A stretch of DNA of 64,000 nt from Edaphochlamys debaryana (taxonomy: Eukaryota > Chlorophyta > Chlorophyceae > Chlamydomonadales). Positions within the stretch are counted from its first letter, which is position 1. Each line of letters starts with the position of its first letter. The stretch is from assembly GCA_016858145.1 (NCBI GenBank), contig JAEHOE010000017.1:930001-994000 (forward strand). Direction: 5' to 3'. Below, one piece after another: positions 54,901-64,000 of the stretch. The notes under the pieces were generated by a model. The model worked only from the letters and a program-made list of their open reading frames with translations. It was not told the DNA's origin and searched no databases. The position numbers were made by a program, and so were the translations under genes.

Positions 54901-57356
54901 GCGCCTTCCTCCACCCACCGCCCCCCTCCCGTCTGCCCTCACCCACCCTGCAGTCGGCGATTCTGGTCGGCTCACGCCCGCCGAGTTTGCCAAGGACGTG
55001 CGCGGCCTCGCGGCCAACCTCATCAGCCTGACCTTCAAGAGCGCGGTCAAGCTTGGCCCCGACGCGGGTGACCTAGTCAAGGCCTTGTTCTCCATGGAAG
55101 CCAAGGAGGCGAAGGCATTCGTCAAGGTCATTGAATGGTGGGTGGCTAGCTGCCGTGCTAGCTGCTCGTGCACCTCCCTCATGTGCGCCAGAGGCCCAGG
55201 CCCAGTGCACCGATGTACGGCAGATTACTCATCCAGGGTGGGGCCCCCTCTAGCACAGCGGATCGGAGGTAGAGAGTCATGCAAAGTGCTGGGGTCTGGG
55301 GTGGCAAAGTTAAGACACCTCTTGACCCCGCCCTCCAGGCTGGTGTCCAAGGACGATCAGACCGACCTGATCCTCAGCCTCATCCAAATACCCCCCAAGG
55401 ACACGTGGGACGTCCGCAACGCCCAGCCCTTCCGCACCCTCTTCCCGCCCACGGCGCCGACGTGCCAGGCCGGCTGGAACCAGCCCGTCTCCTCCCACCC
55501 CGTCTTCGTGTCCGCGCTGGAGACCTTGGCTCCTCTGGGGGACGTGCTGGGTCTGCTGAACAAAGTCGCGGAGTGCGTGGAGGAGGTTGTCAACACGGTT
55601 CGCAAGTCGTACAAGGGTGAGCCCCTGTCTGCGACGGCGGCGGGCCGATGAGTAGCTGCGTATGACTCTTGCCGCCATTCCGCCGCAGGGTGCGTCGTAC
55701 TCGTAGCCTGCTCTCCTTCACGCCGTGTGTGACCCCTCTCCCGCTACGCCCGCAGCTTTCTGGAGCTTTGGACGCATGGTGGCGGGCGCTGTCGGCTCTG
55801 TGGGCAAGCTGTTGGGGTGAGTGGGTTTTTAGGGTTTGTTTTTATGATCCGCTAGATCTGCTCGACGCCACCATGGACTCCTCTCTCCCTTTTCGCCTTA
55901 TCATTGCCCGCTCGTGCCCCCCCAACAATACTTTCAGGCTTGCAGACAACGTGTTCGTGGACTCGGGACTGCTGAGCGGCGTGGAGGACCTGCTCGACGT
56001 GGCGCTGACCGAGGCATTCAAGACAACAGAAGCTTCAGAAGACCAGCTGACAGACGTGTCTGAGCAACCCATTATCAGGGACATCTTCCGCTTTGGCGCA
56101 AGTAAGCGTGGCGGCGCTTAGCTCGGCGGACAGCAAGCTCAAAGCCTCACTCGGGCTGTTGCGCCATGGGCAGCGGACCCACGCACTCCAGCCTAAATCC
56201 GCCTTTATACGGGCAGCAAGCTGGAAGCCTCACTCGGGTTGTGGCGTCAAGGGAACACAGCGGACCCATGCACTCCAGCCTAAATCTGCCATGCGTATGG
56301 CTTTCGTGCGCTGCCTCTCTGACCTTCACCCAATCGACCCTCGCGCCCTGCCTGCCACAGTCGCACTGGATTCGGTTACCAAGGCCTCAGACACTGTTTC
56401 CAACAGCCTGGGCGATGGAAGTCCCCTGGAGAAGCTGGTGGCTAAGCAGCTGGACGGATTGACAGAGAACCTCGGGCTGGATGACAAGGAGTCGAACCAA
56501 GACCAGGCCGGACAGGTGAGGGAGGAGCCTTCCATCCCTGAGGACTGAGGAGCCAAGCACAGCCCGTAGCAGCCAGGGGCCCAGGAGACGAGGAACCAAA
56601 GGCCCTTCCTGCTATGGGGCCAGTACGCACTACTGCCCTCGGGCCTCGCCCTCGCTCTCGCTCGCTCGAGACACCACACACGCACGTGCCCTCAACCATT
56701 GACCGTTACGCTGGCCTCCTTCGTGTGCCCTCAACCATTGACCGTTACGCTGGCCTCCATCGTGTGCCCTCAGGCGCCCCCCACCGGTGTGAACCGTCGG
56801 CTGCTGATGGGCTCTCGGAGTGGGGCTGTCCGGTCCGTCGCCAAGGACGCGTCCATAACTGCAGAGCCCCTGGTGGCTCCCCAGGAGGAAGCGACCAGTG
56901 GCGCCGCGCGCCGCCTCGCCGCGCTCACCCCAGAGAGCGTGCAGGTCTTCTCGAACTTTGTCTCCAGGTGCGGGCGGCCGACGTATATGCATGTGCATGC
57001 GTTTCCTGCGGTAACGCGGCCTCCCTGTTGCCACCTCTTTGCCCCACGGTACCGTAATTAGCCGAGGCACTGCTTCCCCGAGTTCACTCCACTCATCCCT
57101 CTCCTCAACCCCGCCCCACTTGACCCCGCCACCCCTCCACCCCGCAGTGTTGAGCGCCTGCGCCCGGCCGTGGCCAACCTCGTGACGGCCCTGCGCGCCA
57201 GCAGTCAGGTGAGGGGGCCATGCATGCATGCATTGGGGTGAGCGGCCACCGGCCATACCACAGGGATCACGCACAGACTGCACACGCAGACACCTACCGC
57301 CTGACGCTGACGCCTATACGTTGCTTCATTTCGTCCCTCCTGCAGGAAAGGCGGTA
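51961..57356 (+). CDS. Secreted Cys-rich/Pro-rich protein of an undescribed tandem family, copy 1
   Basis: Not recognised. Seventeen exons, phases all closing, 829 aa: 51961-52140, 52326-52392, 52587-52708, 52930-53017, 53187-53580, 53689-53865, 54049-54092, 54299-54473, 54617-54750, 54954-55137, 55339-55616, 55756-55816, 55938-56101, 56361-56515, 56774-56967, 57148-57208, 57345-57356. A signal peptide (FPALLCTTLVAFVFGPCAEA) is followed by a 14-Cys module (residues about 40-150, e.g. RCGTSC, YVSCDPSGCSG, ITCCAMRTQVTCAAAFAC). Next is a Pro/Ser/Glu-rich linker (about 155-280), then a long helical region with WYAERWDGAIQPWV, DVVRDIILPPVKIFFLATKS, TLFPPTAPTCQAGWNQPVSS and FVSALETLAPLGDVLGLL. No membrane anchor. 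An extracellular matrix or periplasmic role is inferred from signal, cysteines and linker only. The tandem copy at 59200 shares most junctions. Confidence 0.85.
56127..56290 (+). repeat. Two tandem copies of a 77-81 bp unit in an intron
   Basis: 56127-56203 and 56210-56290 share the order CAGCAAGCT, AGCCTCACTCGGG, CAGCGGACCCA, GCACTCCAGCCTAAATC, with small indels. Both lie in the intron after exon 13 of copy 1. Confidence 0.85.
56686..56773 (+). repeat. 39-bp tandem repeat running into a splice acceptor
   Basis: Units begin GTGCCCTCA at 56686, 56725 and 56764, with a 39-base period. The first two are complete and nearly identical; the third is cut by the exon 15 boundary. Units 1 and 2 read CCCTCAACC, while unit 3 reads CCCTCAG and serves as the real acceptor. 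Confidence 0.85.
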
Positions 57357-59199
57357 GCTAAGCTAGCTAGCGGGTGATACGTACCGCAGTTACCGGACAA
57401 TGGCTGTGATGCGGCACAGGGGCAGGAGCGGAGTTGGAGGCGCATGTGTCATTCATGGGACCAAGTGTGATTACGGAAGAGGATGGAACAGCGTGACCAA
57501 ACGATGACGAGGGGCGTGACTCCCCAATGGAGCGTTGATTGTGAGCGGTACGGTATGCCGGGAGCTTGATCATGAACGGCGGGCCGGGTGGGTCATGGCA
57601 AGGCGGTTTGCATTCATAGGGGTGGGCAAACTGCAGAACGGCAGCGCCATAGAGGACCCACCGTACATTGGGCGCCGACGGATATTATACGGTGTATTGC
57701 ATCCGCCGGCAGTATTAGAGAGCCCTGCCCGGTGCAAACTTTGTGGGTTACAGCTTGTCTGAGTTGGACAGCCAAGCTCGTCGCCGCATGTACGGCTGCA
57801 TAACGTGTATGTGCTGATACCGCTCGTGAGTGTGCCATGCTAAATGAGGCCCATGCACGTCACATCATTGTATATGCGTCCAGGTGCACCTGTTGCAGTC
57901 TGGGTTCTGTACAGGAAATACGTTATGGAACATTGTCTTCGTGGTTTGTCATGTGATGAGTCGGATGGATGGGCAGGAGTGTAGGGGCGCGGACCCCAGC
58001 CCTCCCCAAGATGGTATGGGGCGACATCAGCGGACCCAGGCGGGAGATGCATTCACTGAAGATTACCCTCGTGAATTGGGTCAGGCTAGAAAGCGGAGGG
58101 AGGCGATGATGGAAGGGCGCGGTCACAGGTGTAACGCAGACTGTTGATTGAGCTCGTCCACCTTCCGTTAATTCCACCCCCACCCCCCCGGCCGCGCCCA
58201 GCCCCGCCTGCTGCGCCACTCCGTTCCCACGCCACGCATGCCCCTCCACGCTTGCCTAACCAAGAACGTCTGCCTGCGCTGCGCGGACTACATGGGAGCG
58301 TGGGCGCGGCGTGCGGACGAGACAGCGCAGAATCCCCCACCTTAGGAACATTCGCTTGGTTGCGTCCTGTTGTGTGTCCAGTGCCAGCCCCCTTCAGGCG
58401 AACACGGGACGAGCGCCCACGGCTGAATACTCCGGATGGATGACCCCGGGGACTGCGCTCGCATCGTGCACTGCGCTGCATTGCGCTCTGCTCTAGACCC
58501 CGGGAGCCCCCCCCTGAGAGCACGCGGAGCTGTGCGGCTATGGCCCACGCTGGGCCCACATCAGCTGCGCCTGGTTCGCGCGGTTCGGTCGTAAGAAGAG
58601 GATGACCAGAGAAGCGCATCTCCGCAAGGCATGAGGAGCCAGAAAGGAGCCAGAAGGGCATGGGCCAGCGGGGGGTTCATGCGCGCGGGCGGGGGGGACG
58701 GGAGTGAGACCTGGCCAACAATGGTGGGCGCGAGAGCGGTTGTTGGCAGTGCACCTCCTGAAGGAACCGTGTCTTGTCACGTGCTCGCTTCAAGCGTGCG
58801 CGATAGCACTCGCACACTTTGCATGTCGCAAGAGCCGAGCCCGAGTTTTGGTCATGGCAACCGGGGCCTCCACGCTAAGTGATGTGACGGGGAGTGCAAT
58901 TAAATGTTTGCAGCAGCGTGCGAGGGGTGGGCGGACTCCGGCAATTGAGACGGCGAGATGGGCAGAGCTGCGGAATTTCACACGCTGTCACCGACAACGC
59001 GCATGCTCAATACGGTCGCGTGACCACTGTCAGAGCCAAGCCGCAGGGTCCGGCACGGTCTGCGTGCAAAGCGACCTCGGCCCGCGACGGGGCCTCACCC
59101 CCCAACACGCGTATCCTTGGGGCCAGTGGCACCAAGTTCCTTACCTGAATCCAGATAATTTGAGTCACTCATACCAGTTCTGACGCTGGCCCAACCGCG
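57357..59199. other. 3' UTR of copy 1 and upstream region of copy 2
   Basis: TGTAA at 58130-58134 is the likely poly(A) signal of the upstream gene (3' UTR about 780 bases). 57360-58000 is lower in GC. Nothing coding is supported; the minus-strand frame at 58086-58661 has no domain. The part after about 58150 should hold the promoter of copy 2. Confidence 0.5.
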
Positions 59200-62100
59200 A
59201 TGGTGTGCACGAGTTTCAGCCGGGTCCCGCCTCTCCTCTGCGTCCTGCTGGTCGCATCCGTCTTCGGACCATGTGCCGAGGCCGCTTCTGCTCAGTCGGT
59301 CGGCTGGTTGCGCGACCCCCGCTGCGGAACATCCTGCGACCCGGTCTCGCACCTGTGCCTCGCCGCCTCCACCTACAAGGTAGGACTCGCCGCCAAGCCG
59401 CAAGGCCCCTCTGCATGGGCCTGACGTGCCTGCCGTGCGAGCCGTGCCTGTTCTGGGCTTGGTACTGGGTTACGCCCGTGCGCCTCCCGGCCCGTCCCGG
59501 CCCGTCCAGGCCTGGCCCTGCGCGCTGGGCCCTTGCTGAACCGCTGCCTCCCGCCTCCCACAGGCCTGGGATGCTTGCCCCGCGGGCGCTGTCGAGATTG
59601 AGCGGGGCGAGGCCCTGGACGTCAACAGCTGTGAGTCATCAGTGTTGGGGCGAGAGGCCCCTGTCCCAGCGAGGCAGCGACAGCGGCGTACAGCGGCTGT
59701 CTGCATCAGGAAACCGGGTTACCTTGATCCATCCCGGCTCCCTCCTCCCTAAACGGCTCCACAACTTCCTGCTTGCTTTTACTGCTCTGCCCCTCTCCTT
59801 TCCGGTCACTGCAATCCAGGCGAGAGGTCCAGCGGGTGCCATACCAGTCGAGCCTGCCCGCTCGGCAACCCCAACTCCCTCGCCAAAACCTATGTCTCGT
59901 GCGAGCCCTCGGGCTGCTCGGGTGCCTTGAAGGACTGCTCCAAGGTGCGTGCGGCACATGGTGTGTGCACAAGCCGTGCTGTCAGGCGGCAAGCCATTCA
60001 CCATCTACCCTGCCCCTGATCAAAAGGGACCCTGACACCCCTCCCGACCCTCTCGCACCCCGCCACATAGCCTGAGGCAGCCCCACCGCGGAGCCTCTGC
60101 CTTGACCCTTCTCTAACCCTCACGCTCCCCCCACCCCACGCCCCCCACCCGCTCACCCCCAGGGCGGCCCCGCCATCATCACCTGCTGTGCCATGCGCAC
60201 CCAGGTCACATGCGCCGCGGCCTTCGCCTGCACCTTCGGGGCCGCAGCAGGTGGGAGGGTGGGCGTCTCAGGACGACATGTCAAGTAGTCGGTACACTCA
60301 CAACAACTGTCAATGTCCGGCTGATTCGTTCACTTATCCTCCAACCCCACGACGATGTGCACGCACTCCTCTTGCCCTGGCCCTGCCCGCCTTCTGCCCC
60401 TCTGCTCCCAACCTGCCCCCGCCTCCCCCCTCCCCCCTCCCCCATCCCCGCAGCCGCTCAGCGCCGTGTGGCCCAAGACACACTTGGATCGCCGCCCGAG
60501 TTCCCAGGGGAGCCCCCGGAGCTGCCTCCCCAGCCCGAGGAGGTGGAGGGGCCCACGGACGAGCCAATGGAACCGCCCTCCGATGAGCCCCCCGAGGCCC
60601 CCACGGAAGAGCCGGCGTCCTCCCCGGATGACCACTGGCACGGCGGCGCTTCTCCTTCGCCCTCGCCCTTGCCCTCGCCCTCGCCCTCGCCGTCCCCAAC
60701 CCCGTCTTGGTGGCCAAGTTGGTCGCCCTACCCGCACGGCTCGCCGGCCCCGTCCCCGTCCCCGTCGTGGTGGTCCAACTACTCGCCGTATCCTCACTAC
60801 TCCCCCTCGGTGCGGCATGGCGCACGATGGCAAAGTAGCGGAGCAGTGAGGCGTGGCACGCGTAGTCTGCGTCGAGGCAGGATTCGAACCACAGGCCTGT
60901 ATGGGGTTGCTAGTGACTGCTCCCGCCTCTCCCGCCCCAAACGACCCACCCGACCCCCCGCGCCACGCAGCCCGACCCCTGGGGTCCGTGGAACCCGTGG
61001 GATTATGACGACGTAAACACCATCGGAAATCGCGGTAGGCTGTCACCACAGCAGCTGGGGTGCAGGAAGAGAATCGAAACCCGGAAGGGCGGGATGAAGG
61101 TTGCCGCCGCAGAGACGGGAGATGGCTCTTGGCATTTGGGGTTCCTGCAGTTGGGGCGCGGATAGGGGAGAGTAGTTCGGGAGGTGAGCGGTGCAGCCGC
61201 AAAGGAGTGTCCTGCCATCTGCCGTTGAAGGATGTTTGCATGTGGTCTGTGACAACTGTCCACACAGGTTTCCTCAAGGCCGGCTTCTGGGCGGAGCTCG
61301 GCTCTTCGCTGCTGGGGCGCATCACGGGCAGCCCCATCCTCGAGTGAGCAGGGCACTGCCGGGGGGTTGAGACCTGTGCGGTGGCGTTGGGAGCGGAGGC
61401 AGGAGGCGAAGCGGTGCCCGTGCTGAATGCGTCAGGATGCAGCTCACTTGGGCCCACGCTTGATGTCACGTGTCCATTCCTGCCTCGACTTTGATGCGCA
61501 GGTTCTTCCTCCACCAGCTCGGCACTGCCGGCAAGATCCTTGGGAACGTGCCCATTGTTATCAGGTGCGCGGCGAGAAAGATTGGTCTGGAGCTGGGGAG
61601 GTGGCGCAAGGGGCCCACTGCAAGAGACCCCACGACGTGGCGCCAGGGCCAGGGGGCGACGCGCTCTGCGCAGCCACGCCACCGGTCCGTCTGAGCGCTC
61701 CCTGTTCACGAGAACCGCCACCCTCCTCCTCCCCACATCCACTCCCTTTCGCCCCAGGTGGTACGCGGAGCGATGGGATGGCGCCATCCAGCCCTGGGTC
61801 GGTGAGTGCGCCGGGGCCTCCCCATCCCCGTTGCAGCCCGCGCCCGAACGCGCTCCGCCTCACAGGCTCTTCCCAGGCCCTGCCTTCCCTCTCTGCAACC
61901 TCCCCTTCCCCTGCACTCCGCTCCATTGTCCAACTCCCCGTTCCTATCCTGTTCCACGCAGATTACACCCTCTGCAGCGGCTCCAACCGCCTGGAGCTGT
62001 CGGACAAGGTCCTTGACGCCACGGAGCAGGTAATCCGCAGCGTCGTCGTGCCGCCGCTCAAGCAATTTCTGTTCACCACCAAGACCGGCTCTGTGGTGTC

Positions 62101-63866
62101 GGAGTACATGTACAAGGACCTGAACTTGGACGTCCGGTAAGGTGGCCTGCGAGGGTGGTTGTTCTGGTGGCGCCAATGCAACATTTAGCGTGGGGTTGTT
62201 GGCCGTGAGGGCTGTGTGCAGCGTTGGAGGTCTGCTCAAGCTCGGTGTGTGCGGATGAGGCATGCAAACTCTTCCGCTGACGTTGCCCGCCCGTGCCCGT
62301 CGCCTTGGTGCCCGCAGCAAGATCGACAGCGCCGTGAACCGCGAGAACAGCGTCCTGTTGCTCGAGCAGATTCTGCAGGGGCTCAAGTACCTAGTGGCGG
62401 ATGCCAACGGCGTTGTACGCGACATCATCAGCTGGATCGGCAACGAGCTGCGTGAGTGGTCGTACTGCATGCGTGCACACTGCTGCACTGTCGTCAAGCG
62501 GGGTCTAGCCTTGGCCAGGCTGGTCAAGCCTTGAAGGGAGACAAAAGCACGAGGCTCCCCTTGGTTTGGCTCTCTGTCGCTTCGTTGAACTCAACCTTTG
62601 CAATTGACTCAACGCCCTCTCTCTGACTCTGACCCCTGTGGCCACGGTACGGCAGTTGGTGAGAACGGCCGCCTCACGCCCGAGGACCTTTTGAACGACG
62701 GCCTGCAGCTCGTGGCGACGCTTCTGGCCAAGACCGTCGAGGGCGCGGCGGGGCTGGGCCCCGAGGCGGGCGAGCTCGCGAGCGCCTTCTACCGAATGGA
62801 GGCCAAGGAGGCGGACGCCTTCGTCAACGTGCTCAAGTGGTGAGTGCCGCGGTCGAGACACGTGGCGGGGCCAAAGCGGTTTAGGGTTGGTGTCGAGCCC
62901 GTTCCTAACGGAATGAGTTGGGTTGGCGTGATGGCTAAGCCACAACGTGGCCACAACCGTGTGTCCCCTCATGGCGGGACGGTGAACACACGCTCGCCGC
63001 ACCTCTGACCGGTAGCTCAGTATGCTCACTTCACCCTCCCCCAATAATGGCTGCTTCAATGCGCGACGCCCGCACGCTGCTGCGCCCCAGGACGCTGACC
63101 CAGACCAAGCGCTACCACCTGGAGTACGACCTGGACCAACTGCCGCCTCAGGACACGTGGGCCGTACGCTACGCCCAGCCCTTCTACACCCTCTTCCCGC
63201 CCTCGGCCCCCTCGTGCAACGCCGGCGGCTGGAACCAGCCCGTCTCCAGCAACCCCGTGTTCGTGGCTGCGCTCGACGCCCTTCCCGCCCTGGGCGATAC
63301 GCTGGGCCTGCTGCGCCCCGTCGCCGACTACCTCATGCGCGTCCTGGATGTGCTCCTTGAGCCGCTGAGGGGTGAGCTCTTGACATCAAGTGCTGACATT
63401 GCCTGATGGTACCGGTGGTCGTGCACATCGCACGGCTACGCATTGCGAGGAGGAACTCCGCTCGCTTGGGTCGCCGGCTGTGCCTAATGCGTGTTTTGCT
63501 CCTCTTTGGTACCCAACCGCCCCTGCTGATCCCTGCCCCGATCCTTGCTGCCTTACTCCCTACCTCACAGCTTTCTGGAGCGTCGGACGCCTGTTCTTGG
63601 GCACTGCCGGCAAGCTGCTGGGGTGAGCAAGTGCCTGTCGCAAATGGCCCACCACCCCAGCCACCCACGCCAGCCCCACCTCTATCCAACACCTGCTGCC
63701 CCCCCGCTTCCACCCCCGCCCGTCCACAGGCTCGTGTCCGACGTGGTGGACGACTCGGGCCTACTGTACGGCCTGGACTACCTGATCGACTTCCTGCCCG
63801 ACAGCGTGCAGGACGCGACGGGCGACAGCCTCGTGGACGGAGCCGCCAAGGCCGGCGAGGGCCTGA
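59200..63866 (+). CDS. Secreted Cys-rich/(Ser-Pro)-rich protein of the tandem family, copy 2 (3' end outside window)
   Basis: Fifteen exons visible: 59200-59379, 59564-59630, 59820-59944, 60163-60250, 60454-60809, 60971-61034, 61268-61343, 61502-61564, 61758-61801, 61962-62136, 62318-62451, 62656-62839, 63091-63371, 63571-63622, 63730-63866. The gene leaves the window in the next intron. Signal peptide VPPLLCVLLVASVFGPCAEA; all 14 cysteines of copy 1 are conserved. The linker differs: a Glu/Pro stretch, then Ser-Pro repeats (SPSPLPSPSPSPSPTPSWW) and Trp/Tyr-Pro units, a typical hydroxyproline-glycoprotein module. The helical region keeps WYAERWDGAIQPWV, VVPPLKQFLFTTKTGS, TLFPPSAPSCNAGGWNQPVS and LGDTLGLL. 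Exons of 175, 134 and 184 bases have exactly the same lengths as in copy 1. Copy 2 has extra small exons at 60971 and 61268. Function unknown. Confidence 0.85.
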
Positions 63867-64000
63867 GTGAGCATCCAAAGACAGGGGGGCGTGTGGCAAG
63901 GGGCATCAGCTGCTTTGCGCCGCCAGGCCTAGTTGACGCACACGCAGGGCTGTTGTAATGAGCAGTGGCGCCAGCTACATTGCGTTGCCAGGGTGCTTGC

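Noticed and set aside
58086..58661. 191-codon minus-strand frame between the two secreted genes
   Set aside because: No homology, no splice logic and no codon bias; it overlaps the likely poly(A) signal of copy 1 and promoter of copy 2.
1..64000. CRISPR arrays, operons, Shine-Dalgarno sites, rRNA or complete tRNA genes
   Set aside because: None seen. The intron-rich eukaryotic structure makes bacterial features irrelevant, and the repeats present are short tandem or segmental duplications.

Overview
The window looks like nuclear DNA of a volvocine green alga (Chlamydomonas/Volvox group). Reasons: very high GC, genes cut by many short GT-AG introns with C-rich 3' ends, strong C/G preference at third codon positions, Ala/Gly/Pro/Gln low-complexity inserts in proteins, chloroplast-type N-termini, and TGTAA poly(A) signals after stop codons. 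No bacterial, organellar or viral region was seen.

Layout: (1) 165-2991 (+), C-terminal part of a GT77/XEG113-like arabinosyltransferase, converging on (2) 3898-5075 (-), a small SnoaL/NTF2-fold protein with an organelle presequence. (3) 5969-7850 (+), plastid phosphoserine aminotransferase, divergent from (2). (4) 9.1-19.7 kb, a tandem segmental duplication on the minus strand: RBR E3 ligase copy A (9321-12457), an orphan 3' piece of a ClpR gene (about 12.9-14.2 kb), RBR copy B (14726-17991) and the complete ClpR gene (18946-23674). (5) 24080-26927 (+), a GNAT acetyltransferase divergent from ClpR. (6) 29473-32427 (+), a low-complexity protein of unknown function. (7) 35055-37720 (-), a one-pass membrane protein with a huge Gly/Ala/Pro/Ser tail. 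(8) 38213-42158 (-), a signal-peptide-peptidase-like aspartyl protease, divergent from (9) 42533-49327 (+), NOL6/UTP22. (10) 49683-50795 (-), a zf-RVT-like, probably retroelement-derived ORF. (11) 51961-57356 and 59200-63866 (+), two tandem paralogues of a secreted family I do not recognise: 14-Cys module, Pro-rich linker, long conserved helical region. The second runs off the window.

Splicing was reconstructed by hand. For almost every gene the exon phases close exactly and the proteins align with family motifs or with the tandem paralogue. Genes are mostly divergent or convergent pairs. Convergent pairs have facing TGTAA/TTACA signals, and the divergent gaps (374-893 bp) probably hold shared promoters. 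The genes do not form one pathway: serine synthesis, plastid proteolysis, ribosome biogenesis, intramembrane proteolysis, ubiquitination and cell-wall/secretory glycoproteins are all represented. The most novel content is the tandem secreted family at 52-64 kb; the most informative evolutionary structure is the RBR/ClpR duplication with patchy near-identity suggesting gene conversion.
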